Source: Neelides folsomi (Eukaryota; Arthropoda; Collembola; Neelipleona; Neelidae). Taken from it: a stretch of 64,000 nt of DNA. The notes below the pieces were generated by a model. The model had not been told where the DNA came from and did not search any database. It saw only the letters and a list, made by a program, of their open reading frames with translations. A program made the position numbers and the translations under genes. The stretch covers positions 408,340 to 472,339 of the forward strand of contig JAQGBZ010000015.1 of assembly GCA_034687125.1 (NCBI GenBank), in the 5' to 3' direction. The first letter of the stretch is position 1. Each line of letters begins with the position of its first letter. This document shows, piece by piece, positions 12,163-25,003 of this stretch.

Positions 12163-15100
12163 AAATGAATTCGCTCCAAATTTCTTTCCTGTTGATCTTT
12201 TCACAATCACCTTCAACAATTCAAAAACTTACACTTTATCAACTTTCCGGACTTTCCCCTATTAAATACAAACAAGTCGCAAATTTTGGACAAATTGAAA
12301 GTTTCCGAAGGTTTTAAGTTCTTAAAGGCCTTCCTTATAGAAATTTAATTGAACTCTTGATTTTGGTAGAATATTGTGAAATAAGTTGTTAATGCAAAAT
12401 ATAGAATTATAAAGATTGCGTTGGACTTTAAATGTGTAAGCTGTTATTTGCCAATGAGCGTAAGAGAAGTTGTGAGTTGAACTTAGCCCGTCGTTTTGTT
12501 ATCAACTCGAAGGATCGCAATTTCAAACACTTTCAACTAACCATTAAACTTTTCATTGCGATTTTAACTTCACTGGCCATATTGGTGGAACTGGCGTGTA
12601 ATAAAAGTCGCCTTTGCTTTCATTCAGACACAAACTCTTTTTTGTCATTTCCCTATGACTCATGTGAAACTGAAACTTTTAAACTTTTAAATATAAATAA
12701 TACCTAATATCAATGGACTCAATATGGTTAAAAGTTATACAAGTTACGAATAAGTATAAGGCAAAAGTAAAGAAATAAAATATATAACGATCTACCGAAC
12801 TATGCATAGTATGATTTAAATGATTTACAATATGTAGGATATGTATTATTATAAGTAATTATTTATGTACAAGCTTGTGAGTTATGAATGTTTTAACAAG
12901 TTATAATTTAACTAGCTACTATGCTATAAGTAAGACGAGTAAGATGACACATTTGTTATTATTTAACAATTTATTTACAAACAAATATAAATTGAGCATT
13001 ACATAAATAATTTCAATTTGGGGTATCGATCATTATTTAATTGCGTGCATTTAAATGAATACAACAATGCAAGATATAAAATTCAGAACAGTCAACATTA
13101 TTAAATTATGAAAAACATCATTGACATCAAGACATCAATTTACTCTATTTCCTATTTATCTCAATGATTTGTCCAAATACTTGAGATAGTCAACAAATAA
13201 TGACAAATATATTAAGCCACAATTAAGATATTATTTAAGATTATTTAACATAATTTAGTCTAAAACAACTAAGATAAAACTAAGATATGTATACCAATAT
13301 TAAAAATACTTTACAAATGGAATTAGTCGCAATATCACAGTCACAAGTAACCTTAAGATAACGAGATAATTTACATTTTATTAACCAAATGTAAATAAAT
13401 TAAGTATATTAGATTTCTTCCATTACACATAATTTCTATATTATATTGCTGTATATTATATTATATGATATACCGTATTAATTGCCAAAAGTATAGCTAT
13501 AAAGTACAGGTACATGACATTGTAAGAAATGAAAGGGATTTCATCTCTCGTTTTTCCCCAAAATGTGAAATGCGGATCTACCTCAACAATCTTCACAGTT
13601 TCACTTTATTTCATGCACGTGGAACAATCCAACAATCCTTGTTTATCAATTTATCAAACATCATGATATGAAGAGCATGAAATTAAAGCATTTTACATTT
13701 TAATAACATTTTCTTTGGTCCACATTTTATAACCTTCATACAACAAGATTTAATTAAATCTTTACATTAAATCTTGTTCCCTTTAAACCTGTTTTGCAAA
13801 AATTAGAATAAAACACAATGGAAGATTCAAAAAACAAGATCTTAATTTCTCATATCTGATGTCAACTTTTATGAACAAACATTTCCTCACGTTATCTTTA
13901 TTTACGGAAGGATCGTCCTTTTAACTCCCAAATTCAAAGTTTAATCCAAACACGTTGAAGATGTTTTAAATAAACCTTCAGCATGTTGTCCAAATAGTCA
14001 GAGGAACGAAGAGGTCCAACCAATCCAATGAGGACAAAGGAAGAAGGAGAAGGCCGTGAGTCATAAATGAAAAGGAGCTTCTAATAATAACAATAATGAT
14101 GGAGAGAGTTTTGACTCTCATTAACGTCTCTCCCATTTATATCTTCCTCAACTCTCAAACTCTCAAACTCAAAGACCCAAACTCTTCTTGCGTAAAATGC
14201 ATTTAACGACCTTTCCTATGTCGAAATAATCCTCGTTTTAACGGAGCATTTGGGGGAACTCTCACGGAATGAAAAGTTTCGAAAGATACAAATAATCCAA
14301 AAAGTTAAGAAATTGATAATAAGAATTGAAGATTATTTTATATAAAGTACAGAAGTGTATAATTCTAGAGATATAAAAATTCCAATTTTTGGATTATTTT
14401 TAAGAGATATTATAGAATTTAAGAGTTATTATAGAATTGTATGGTGAAATAAACAATAAAATAAAGTAAGATTGGAAAAAGGATTGAATGAGTGGGAGTT
14501 GAACGGAATAAAGTGGGCCGCTGAAGCTTCAAGAAGTTTTAAACCCTTGGACTTCCATTTAGGTCAACACAACAATGCTCCTCATAACCCATTTGACTCA
14601 TTTGAACCAACAAAACCTCCCGTTGAAATCCTCCCTTTATTCCCTCAACTTTAAATATTCCTGACACCCCAAGTGTCACTCACCTTTTAATCCCTTCGGC
14701 TACTTAACTCTATTTAAGCTCATTTAAACACCTTCAACCAAAATTTCAAACTTGATAAGTCCATAAAGAAAAGGCTTTTGCATGAATAGCAATTTCCGTT
14801 AAAGCTTTATAATTCATAAGCATATAAATTTATGTATACTGAGACTCTTTAATAAATTTATTTTATCAGTGCAATTTATACAGTATTATGTTGACAATTG
14901 AATAATAGTTTAAATCTCATGGTCAAAGTGCATTAACTAATCGGAACCAATTACATGTGATGGACATTCCATAAGTGCTTTCTTATCTTATTTACTACAA
15001 ACTCCCTTTATGAGTCAATGAACATAGCGGAATTGTTCAACAAGTTTAAAAAACAATGTAGATCAGGAATCTCGCCTTTTTTTCTAAAAAAATTAAAAAG

Positions 15101-16092
15101 GAATGTGGATTATGAGAATTTCTTATATTTGAGTTTGGTCAGTGCGAGGGGCTTTTAAGGGATTTCTCTTGGGGGTCTTTGGATCCCGTTAAACTCACTT
15201 TACATCTTCCTTATGTTAGATCTCACTTACTCCTTTACTTCTTATCTCCATGTGGAGTGGATTGGCCAAGAGCAATGCAATCCCTGCACATGGAGATTCT
15301 CCATAGAGGTAGGGGATTTAAAGCATTGTGAAGGATAGGAAAAGTTGAGACTCTGACTGAGTGAGAGGTAGTCGAGGAGTTGAAAAGTGAAACGAGACCT
15401 TCGGGCGGAATTCCCCATTACCAATGGAGACAGGTAGGGGAAGAAGACGAGGGATCCAAAGACACCAAACCAAGTCCATTAGTCATTCAACTTACTCCAA
15501 CATAGAAACACATGAGAATTTAAGCTTTACACGCTCTCATTATTGAGGAAATTACCCCAATCCTCGCAATTTCAAAACGGTAAAATTGAATTTACCCGCT
15601 CTGTTTGAATATTTACGGTAAAAAAGTATTTGAAAAGTGTTACAACAACGACAAGTGCAGAGTTTCCCCCAGAAACTTAAAAAGCAAGACAAACATTAAA
15701 CAAAATATTAAGCAAGTCATAAAACATTAAATATTAAACAAACTGTTAACTTAATTGTGATCATTATTAAAAGTTGAAGCAAAATAAAAACACAGATTTA
15801 ACAAAACATTTAAACAACCCAGTGTTAAAAATTGTTTTATTTTAAAAAGTGGGAATTTTAAACTTTATTTTACACAATAATTTTACGTTTAATAAAAACT
15901 GAGTTTTTAAAGACGAATTTGATAAAATTTTAAAAGTGTTTTTGTGAATGTGTAAAATTAAATAAAAATGGTTAATTTATAATTATTAAAATGGAAACTA
16001 AAAAAGGAATGTGAAGGGGATGGGAGACGGATGTGAGGAGTCGTGGGAGTGGGCGACTTACAATAAATAATTCCGATCTCTGTGCGGCTGAG
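12163..16092. other. Intergenic AT-rich DNA
   Basis: About 3.9 kb with no supportable exon. Short open frames at 12432-12707, 13465-13671, 14472-14654 and 15242-15424 have no splice-consistent continuation and no recognisable motif. The part next to 16093 is the presumed promoter and 5' untranslated region of the Cad96Ca-like gene; I see no clear TATA box there. Confidence 0.5.
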
Positions 16093-19000
16093 ATGGGTGT
16101 AGTGCAAAAGACCTGTTTGTTCCTTCTCTTCCTTGCAGGTGACTTTCAATCCTTTTTTTACACCTTCAACCTTCACTGGCTGCCTTTATCAAGACGCGTT
16201 TTGACCAATTGTCTTTTATTATCAATTTCCCTATATCTCAAACATTCCACTTATATCTCTTTTTTGCCAAGTGACGCTCAAGAGTTGATCCGTGAATGAA
16301 TCTTAATAATTCATCACGAACACGGATCCTCAAATGCCTCACATTGTTGTTATTAAATTTCCATTCATTATTATAACATTATAATTATTATGATTAACTA
16401 AAAAATAAGTATATTGCTTTTAATATACTCATACATACCGAGTGCACAATGCTTAAATACAGATGTACATGGATAGTGCAAATTCGTTAATTATATTCTC
16501 AATGTATAAAAGTATGTGTTATACCTATAGTTTATATAAATTGTTTCTGTACTTACATTGTTTATGCTTTCTAATTAAAATAATAGTTAATTATAAAACA
16601 ATATGGTGTAACTTTTAAGAAGCTTCCATGCAGTGTTTAATTCAGAAGTTATATAGGAGTTATTAAGTGTTATATTTTGATATAAGGGTTATTATTATTA
16701 GGGATGGTTATTTATTGTTTATTATTATAAGACTGGATGCTTTTTATATGCTAATGGCTTTTCTGTACAAAAACTTGATTATGAATATTGATGTAAATGC
16801 GCAAAGGCTCACGAAGTTCGTGATTAAAAATGTGAAATGAATTTTTCTCATTTTTCACGGTTAATCAACTGGTTTTTATTTACGACTATTTACATAATTT
16901 TATAACATAAACCTTCAAATAAATCACAAAGGCTAGTTCGATAATTAATTAGTAAATTCAGCTCTTATAAAATGTATTGGCTTGGCATATAGCTTAAATA
17001 CGAACATATTATAACACATGGTGCAAATTGTTTATTTTATTTATACTCCAATCTCTATATTTTACTATCCTTGCAAATCTCCGATTATCAGAAAATGGAT
17101 TATTTAACCATTTATTTACTTATTAACGTGAATTAAATTTTGAAAATTTTTTTCAGTCGTGCCATATTCCATATGTCAATTTCCCGCTGGATTCCCTGGA
17201 GCTCCAGTGACCTTAACACTTGAGCGTAATTGGAAGATCCCAGAAGATGAGGCCGTTGGGACTCGCGTGGCCCAAGCCAAAATCTCCGACGAGCCTGAAG
17301 GGATTATTTTTACTATCGAACCCTCGGCGTTTAAAGATGGGTCAAAATATTTCCGCGTCGACCGGAACGGTGCCATTTATCTGAACGAGTCAATGAAGGG
17401 AAGAGCGGGACAGCAATTTTATTTATACGTCACAGCCGCCACTAGTGGGAATGGAGGGTTGAGGTCAAAGGCTGAAGTTTGGGTTCAAATTGTCTCAACT
17501 TCTACATCGTACGCGACTCAACTTCCCACAAAACCCATTGTAAGTTTTTCAATTTCAAAAATTCGCGGTTTTATTTATTTGTCTCCTTTTATGAACTGTT
17601 TATAAAACGGTCGGTTTTTGAATTTCAAGGTTCCAACTGATCTTGGTCATATTGGCGGTTCCTTGCCACCAGGCATCGTTCACCCTTTCCCGCCAGGTTT
17701 CAATTTTCCCGGAATGCCCAACATAAACAATAAAGTTGAAAATGTGACGGAGGAGGAATTGAATCCCCAGGTGACTCCGACCATAATTTCCCTCCCTCCG
17801 ACCACGACGAAGAAGCCCGGAAGGGAGAAGATCAAACCGATTTATCCTCCGCATGTGAACCACAAGGAGGGAATTAACGAAGCCGGTGGTGTACCGCCGT
17901 TGAGTGGAAACACGATCGAAGCTCAAACCGCCGTCTCGACTGGGATCGAAGAGGAGAAAAAGACCAATACGACGTTATATGCTTTAATCCCATTAGGTCT
18001 CGTTATCCTCCTCGTCCCGCTCATTGCCGGAACGCTTTATTTCATAAAGAGGAAAAAAGCTACAAAGAAAAGACCAACCAAAGAAACTGTAAGCAACTAA
18101 CCATAAGAACAAGCTTTTAAAATAACCTCAAAATATCCCAAATCACTTTTTAATTATTTTTATTTAATTACTATTTGAATAGGTAACTAAGAAACAATAT
18201 CATGATAGATAACAAAAATATGGTTGCTATGCTATAATTAAATTTAACTAACAATTAACAAACAATCAAGCAATCTGCATATATTTATTAAATTTTATTA
18301 TTAATATAATTAATAGAATCTACATTATAACTACAGTTTCATTAGTTTAGACAGTAAACCTAATCTATTATGTATTAATATCTCTCACAATTATTGATTT
18401 CTGCTATAAACGATACTAATATATTATTATTTATTATTATAGGAATTAATAATTTTATTTGAAATTGATAGCAACGAAAAGAATCTGTGGGGGTAACCAA
18501 TAGCAACGTGACGATGAGCAGCGAAGGGGAATCTCCAAAAGCGTTGACTGCTTGGATTGGCAAAAGAGCTGAATCTAACAGATATGAATCTTGGGATCCA
18601 GATGCAATCCCCCCAATGGTGAGTAATAAAATAATATTATCTTTTAAGTTAAAGTACTCATTATGATAATTAAAGATAATTAAAGATAATTAAAGATAAT
18701 TCAAAGTTAATTAAAGTAAAGGTAATTTAAATAGAGTTGGTCAAGATAGGTTAGTTTAAATGCATTATTTTTCAATGCATTTTTAATTCTCCGTTGCAAA
18801 TCTTGTGAAAGTATTCAAATTCTCTACAATATTAAGTAAATGAAAAAAATTCTCCATTTATGGAACGTGATGTAAAAAAGGAAGGAGAATTTAGAGATTC
18901 GAAATCATTTGAATGACGTAAGGAAAAGATGGAGAGATTCGAACAATTTTGCCCCAACTGCTGTAATTAAATGGAAGCGGCTATAAAATTATACATCTCG

Positions 19001-20733
19001 TAATAGTTAAGTTTCCATTTAAGAGTCGGCAGAGTTTGTGGGAAAGTTCGTCTAATTCTCACCGCGGATTTTTCCCACGTTACACCCCAACAATCTCACA
19101 CGTAGAGCAAGAGCCCTTTTTTATTTTATTTACAAGCGGTCGACCAAATGAATTTTGTACAGCAATTAGAAACATCAACGTTCCTTTCCTGCCTTAGAAA
19201 TTATGCATAATATGGATAATTTCTAAGGCAGTATTTCTATGCAATTAAAATAATAGTTAAAGTATTAATGAATAGAAAATTGACGAATTTAATTAAAATT
19301 GGTTCCCTTTTGGGGAATTCCAATAGAATTGAATAAATTTTGGGAGTATAATTTTAGATTTGGGTTTTAATATGATTTAGATTTTTTATATGATTTTGAT
19401 TTTTGAATAGATCGCAAGCCGATGGGAATTTCCCCGCCATCATTTGCAAATTGGCGGAATTTTGGGTGAAGGTTGTTTCGGTCAAGTTTGGCGTTGTGAA
19501 GCGTTGAACATTGACGGAGCTGAAGGGACGACAACCGTTGCAGTCAAAACACTTAAAGAGTCAGCGGGAGAGCGAGAGCGTTCGGATCTTCTTTCCGAGC
19601 TCGAAGTCATGAAAATGCTCGATCCGCATCCAAACGTCGTTCGGTTGCTAGGAGCTTGTACTGAAAAAGGTGGCGCATTAATTTAAATTATTTAGGGCCA
19701 GAATTTAACTATAATTAAACTCCAATTAAAGATTTTTTAACGGTAATTGAATGTAAATTTTTCCAGAGCCTATTTTTGTGATAATGGAATACGCCCCAGT
19801 TGGGAAGTTGCAAAGCTTCTTGAGAAATTCGCGAGCTGAACATTACTACGGGAATTTGCATGCAGACTCGCGGGAATTATCCTCCAAAGATCTCACGTCT
19901 TTTGCACATCAAGTGGCCAGGGGAATGGAATATTTGTCTTCTAAAGGCGTAAGTCATTCATTCATTAAATTTTTGATTAATCAACTTAATGAATCAACTC
20001 AATTATTTACAAGTTTCATTTATAAATATTATTAACTCAATTTTTAGATCATTCATCGTGATTTGGCTGCTCGAAATGTTCTTTTGGACAAAGAACGCGT
20101 TTGCAAAGTTGCGGATTTCGGTTTTGCTCGAGACGTCGTTGAAAACAATGTATATGAGCGAAAGTCAGATGGGCGGCTTCCAATCAGATGGATGGCACCT
20201 GAAGCTCTCTACGATAATATTTTCACATCCAAGACAGACGTTTGGAGTTTTGGAGTTTTAATGTGGGAAATTGTCACACTTGGTAAGTTACATTTACCTA
20301 ATATAAACTCTATTAATATAATGCGCATTATACAGTTATTTTGTCTTAAATTACTTTACTATAATTGATATTTGTATTCCATATTGTTCAAATTTTTTAA
20401 TGTTTTATTAAAATTTTTAATAATAAAACTTGTAATGAATGAATTTAAGGATCAACTCCATATCCTGGAATGGCCGCTGGAGAGGTGATGAGGAAAGTCC
20501 GTGATGGTTACAGATTAGAAAAACCAGAACATTGCATGAGAGAACTTTACAACATTATGTTTTACACCTGGGCTCAAAGTCCTGAAGAACGTCCCTCCTT
20601 TGCCGATTTGGAAAATTTGCTTGGAGGACTTTTGTTCTCTGAAACGGATTATATCCAACTTGACCTTTTCCCCGACCACGACTATTATAACATGTCACAA
20701 CTCTCGCCAGAAACAGAAGGAGAAAAATTATAA
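16093..20733 (+). CDS. Cad96Ca: Cad96Ca/Stitcher-like cadherin receptor tyrosine kinase
   Basis: Eight exons join perfectly in phase (16093-16138, 17157-17539, 17630-18088, 18472-18618, 19411-19669, 19767-19948, 20048-20282, 20450-20733) to give 664 residues. Exon 1 encodes a signal peptide ([13 protein letters not shown]). Exon 2 holds one cadherin repeat beginning [13 protein letters not shown], with [11 protein letters not shown] as the strand-turn motif. A Pro/Thr-rich juxtamembrane stalk follows, then a transmembrane helix at about 259-282 and a basic stop-transfer RKKATKKR. The kinase domain shows the glycine loop GEGCFG (364-369), VAVK with catalytic K391, HRDLAARN (495-502, D497), DFG (515-517) and [10 protein letters not shown], so it should be active. 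The single extracellular cadherin repeat joined to an RTK domain is diagnostic of Cad96Ca. In Drosophila this receptor (Stitcher) acts in epidermal wound repair. A role near the membrane in juvenile hormone sensing has been reported in moths. A hairpin lies in intron 4. Confidence 0.93.
18665..18704. repeat. 10-bp tandem repeat ATAATTAAAG, about 4 copies
   Basis: Four copies of an ATAATTAAAG unit, the last with one change, lie in intron 4 of the Cad96Ca-like gene, just after the exon ending at 18618. Confidence 0.8.
19189..19231. repeat. Perfect 16-bp inverted repeat in an intron
   Basis: CTGCCTTAGAAATTAT at 19189-19204 is exactly complementary to 19216-19231, with an 11-nt spacer. It lies in the intron before kinase exon 19411-19669. 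It would fold into a short strong stem in the pre-mRNA. It may be a remnant of a fold-back element or a palindromic protein site. Confidence 0.85.
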
Positions 20734-21003
20734 TTAAAATTCACGCAAATCATGATCTCCTTTTAAGTATTGAAGATAATCTAGTTTTGTCTCATTTTTT
20801 ACTTAACCTTGCTATTAATTTACAATTGACTGTATTTGACGATTATTCATATTCACGTAGGTATTTACTATTTTATTATTTTATATATACAATACTATGT
20901 AGTACTTATAATGTAATTCTATAAATATTAAATTAGTTTATTAGTAATATATATATAATAGGTAATTTAATGACTTTTATGCTGTTTATATGTATGAAAT
21001 TTG

Positions 21004-21009
21004 AATAAA
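21004..21009 (+). terminator. Polyadenylation signal candidate for the Cad96Ca-like gene
   Basis: This is an AATAAA hexamer 271 nt after the stop codon at 20733, and the first one I find downstream. Confidence 0.5.
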
Positions 21010-21035
21010 ACGGAATATCGTACTCGTATATAACT

Positions 21036-21230
21036 ACTCTCAAAGTCAGATTTCTATGTTGATCTTTTTTCAATACAATGAATTCAAGTAACTACTAATA
21101 AAATTACATAGCAATTCAATGTAAAAAAAATTACAAGTTATTTGCATTCGTTGCCCTGTTTCTGTTGAATCTTTACAATTGAAACCATTTTAGAGAAAAA
21201 AGGTCAACGGAGATCCCTGACTTGGACAGT
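21036..21230. mobile_element. 195-bp MITE with terminal inverted repeats
   Basis: The right end, read in reverse complement, starts ACTGTCCAAGTCAGGG and continues through GTTGACCTTTTTTCTC and TAAAATGGTTTCAA. The left end at 21036 matches it imperfectly over about 50 bp (ACTCTCAAAGTCAG, then TTGATCTTTTTTC). There is no coding capacity. A second copy begins at 63902 and shares the terminal and internal sequence (AAGTAACTA, ATTACATAGCAAT, TAATGTAAAAAAAA), which shows this is a dispersed family. The terminus resembles those of Tc1/mariner-type elements, but I cannot define a target duplication. Confidence 0.75.
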
Positions 21231-22336
21231 TTGTAATAGCAAACTTTATTTTCTATATTTAGCCATCAGCGTCAGAACACTCGGGATGATGACAACGAGG
21301 AGCAGAAGTTTATTGTTATTGTTGATCCACCCAACAAAACTGATGACGATAATCATTGAAATTGCATAATACGTTGATGTTTCATCTTGGGTTTTTTTCT
21401 TTCCTCGACTCCTCCTTTAATGAACAAAATGTAATTTAATAATTTTTACCAACTTAATTAAAAATATTTTCAAAAAATGAAAATGTTTAGGTTTTATAAC
21501 TAGTTTTTATAATATTCCTAGCAGTATTTTCATTTATGTATCTGTAAATATTCAAAAGATGATCCTATTTCTCAATATTGAAAGACGATAACTACTGCTA
21601 TTGAAATTAAAAAATTAATTTAATCTTACAATTTTGTTTTCCTTTTCGATCCTCTTTTCATATTCCTTCAACTTCTTCAAATAATTTGCTCCAGACTCAT
21701 TTTCTCCCCTATTTTCAATTGTTACTAGAGAGTCATGTCTTCGGATCAACCGAATTCTTTCCAATAGGCCATTCATTTCCCCCAACTTTCCCTTCCCTTA
21801 AATTGACTTTTATTTTGAAACAGAACAGCCAATTCCATTTATGAAATATTTACTCTAGTACATTCTAATAAATACCTTAATTTTCAAATGAGGATAATTA
21901 AAATGTTCAATAGGAAAATAGTAAAAGATTAGAAAAATAATCAAATGCAACATTTATGAATTTTAATTACAAATATAGCATGTGTAAACATTTATTATAA
22001 TTTAAATGTACTGAAGTTAATTGTGTAAGATTAAAACATTGCCATTGCATTGAATATTTGTCAGGGGGGGGGGGGGTGGAATAAGACTTTTTGTGGTGCC
22101 ACCTTAAGTTGTTTTTATGCACCCGTTGAAGGATCAATTTGTGAATTGGACTTCGTTCAAATCTCCCTTGGTATTGGATTTTGGGTTGGATAAATCATCC
22201 TCGAAATTAATTGTAATTTACAGAATTACCATTAAAAAATCAATACTGGACTCCTTCCAACAAGTTAAAGCAAAGGCTTAAAGTTTCTTTTTCGTTTACA
22301 GGAGGAGTTTCGTGGGCCGATCGGCTTTCAATTAAA
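21231..22336. other. Intergenic DNA before the ATP synthase b gene, with a G13 run
   Basis: No supportable exon. A run of 13 G lies at 22064-22076. A possible 5' untranslated exon of the downstream gene starts after the TTTACAG at about 22301. This holds the presumed promoter of the ATP synthase gene. Confidence 0.45.
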
Positions 22337-23610
22337 ATGTTGTCTCGATTTGGAATGATCCGGCCGACCATCATAAGTAAAAAGGCTGTTTTATATAATC
22401 GATATAATAAAATATATATTTTTATATAATGTATTTTATTAAATTAATTGCATTTTAAATTACAGTCAATTAACTTAATGTTTGTACAAAAATGACTCCA
22501 TATTATATTTTAACGATATTTAGGCAAGGCTGGCTTAATCCGCCCGATTGCAACCTCCGGAGTTGTGAACCTTCCCTACCAAGAAGGCCCCGAACGTGAC
22601 CTCGTCAATTTCCCTCGAATTAAGATGCTCGAAAATCCGCCGCCTACCAAGCTTGGTTTCATTCCCGCAAGTTGGTTCACTTACTTTTACCCGAAGACGG
22701 GCGTGACCGGGCCGTATATGTTCTTGGGCGGTCTTACCACTTACCTTATGAGCAAGGAAATTTGGGTCCTCGAGCACGAGTTCTGGGGTGGAGTTTCTTT
22801 CTTTATTATGATCATTTACGCTACGAAGAAATTCGGGCCAAAACTCGGTGCTTACATTGATGCCCAGATGGATGTAAGTTTGAATTTCCCATTAAATCCA
22901 TTTCTCGCATAATTAAAATTAACTTAATACACAACCTCCTCTAAATCATTAAAATTCCAACTTTGAAATTAATCTTACATTGAAATAATTTAATATGATA
23001 TAATTAAATGCGTAAATAATTGGATTTTATTGAATAATTAGAAAGAAGATGCTTTGTTGAACGAGGGGAAGATGGTCGAAATCAACGCTGCTAAGGATGG
23101 AATTAAAGACGAAGAGCACGCACAATGGCAGGCCGAGGGCGAGAAAATGCTCTTCGATGTCAAGAGGGAGAATGTGGGACTTCAAATGGAAGCAAACTAC
23201 AGAGAACGAATGATGACCGTTTTTAGCGAGGTCAAGAAGAGGCTTGACTATCAAGTTGAAGTTCAGCAAGTAAACTAACATTATAATATGATTAACATAC
23301 TTTTTTAATATATTTTCATTCATCATTAACTTAAACAAAAATAATAAAAATTATTCTTACATAATTGATCTTTTTTATCTCCAGAACTAATTTTCAACTA
23401 ATTTAATATAAAGTATTAATTCATACTACTAATATTTTGGAGGATTAATATTAATTAAATTGAATACTGTAGGTTGAGAGGAATGTTGCCCAGAAGCACA
23501 TGGTCAATTGGATTATTAGCAAAGTGAGGGGTTCCATCACACCTCAGTCAGAACAAGAAAACATCAAGAAGTGCATTGCTGACCTCAAAGGACTCGCTGC
23601 GAAAGCATAA
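22337..23610 (+). CDS. ATPsynB: Mitochondrial ATP synthase F(o) subunit b
   Basis: Four exons in phase (22337-22376, 22524-22873, 23042-23269, 23473-23610) encode 251 residues, close to the insect family length. The start [12 protein letters not shown] and the following Arg/Ser-rich stretch look like a mitochondrial import presequence. The segment [21 protein letters not shown], followed by a membrane hairpin ([16 protein letters not shown], then [19 protein letters not shown]), is the typical metazoan subunit b membrane anchor. The rest is a long charged helix ([26 protein letters not shown]-like coiled region, [12 protein letters not shown]) that forms the peripheral stalk linking F1 to Fo. 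It sits in the inner mitochondrial membrane. As a housekeeping gene it lies between two receptor kinases without evident functional link. Confidence 0.95.
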
Positions 23611-23663
23611 ACCAATTTCATCAACATGTAAATTCTGAATATTTAAAGTAGAAAATTTCCTTC

Positions 23664-23669
23664 AATAAA
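23664..23669 (+). terminator. Polyadenylation signal of the ATP synthase b gene
   Basis: AATAAA lies 54 nt after the stop codon, the only such hexamer close by and at a usual distance. Confidence 0.7.
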
Positions 23670-25003
23670 GTCAACTATTATTAAAATTATAACTTATCCT
23701 TTTATTAACTTCACCCATTTCGTTATTTATCTAAATAAGATTTACTGATGTCTTAATTTTAAAATAGTAAAAAACTAATTACCAAATTTATAATATTATG
23801 TATTTTAAAGTTAATTTCTGATGGAAAACACACAAGCATAAAACAAATAGATCCGATAGGTATAAAATTAAGATATTATTTAATGCTTAGTTTAAGGTTA
23901 CCATTTAGGCCATTAGATAATAAAATAAATATTATTATCTTGTTTGATTTGTAGTAATAACAATTTACACACAATTCATCAACGTCATCGACATGGGAAA
24001 ACGAGAAGAAATTGATAAATTGGGTTTCTTAATATAAATGTTAATTGTGTGATAAAGAGTGTGTGTTTGGGCAAGGTGGAGTCGGTTGGGTAATTAACTT
24101 CTAATTTCCTTCGTGTCCTGTCCAAGATGCCATTAAACGGCATATCTCCATTTATCCATTTCCTTCACACAGATACTCACAAACTGAACTCATAATTATT
24201 TCAAACAAATTCAATATTCTTATTAGTAAATCCATATTGTTGTAATTCAAGTTATTCATTTCTATGTGTCAATGTATAGTGTGGTGGTCATTTTTATTTT
24301 AAACATACTATTAATTGGCTTCTTGATATTTTTAATTGGTTTTACTTTCACTTCAACTACTTGGTCAGAATCGTGAAGCTCAAAGTTGTCACCACAAATA
24401 GAGTTGTGAGACCCTAAAGTAGTCACCACTTTTTCTTGGGTTTTCTAAGTAGTACAGAATTTAATCTTACTACGTAAACTACGTTTATGTACTAGTAGAT
24501 TGAAAAACAATAATAATTTAGGTCAGTGTTTATACATAGTTTATGAGATTCCCATATTCATTTTAAATCTCTTATATCATATTTTAATCTTTTATGGTTG
24601 TTAGATATTATTTCACAGTGCACAATGAAATCTTAAAAATAAATCATACAACAAAATTAAATGTTTATGAAAAATGCCAATAAGTGTCTACGCACATTAT
24701 TAGTAGTGTTGAATTTCTACGGTTGAATCTGATATGTAAATGTGCTTAAAATATACATTTATGTATTAGAGTTACCCATAAGTCGTTTCATAAGATAATA
24801 CGCACGTCAATATTATGTTGAAAAATATAGGATTTATTTCCAAATATCATTCTCATTTTCCTTCTTAGGAAAGGACGATGATGAAGGGGGAAGTTTATTA
24901 ACTAAATAAGCCCAATATTAGAAACTGAACCATAAAATATTAAGAGTTGATCAAAAGTGAGCGTGGAGAGTGTTGGTTGAACTTCACTGGAGTGGAAGTG
25001 AAA
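23670..25003. other. Intergenic AT-rich DNA upstream of the Ig receptor kinase
   Basis: No supportable exon in about 1.3 kb. It holds the presumed promoter and 5' untranslated region of the receptor kinase that starts at 25004. I see no clear TATA box. Confidence 0.45.

Noticed and set aside
22064-22076. Run of 13 G
   Set aside because: A mononucleotide run, most likely slippage or an assembly-sensitive tract. I see no flanking structure that would make it a designed element.
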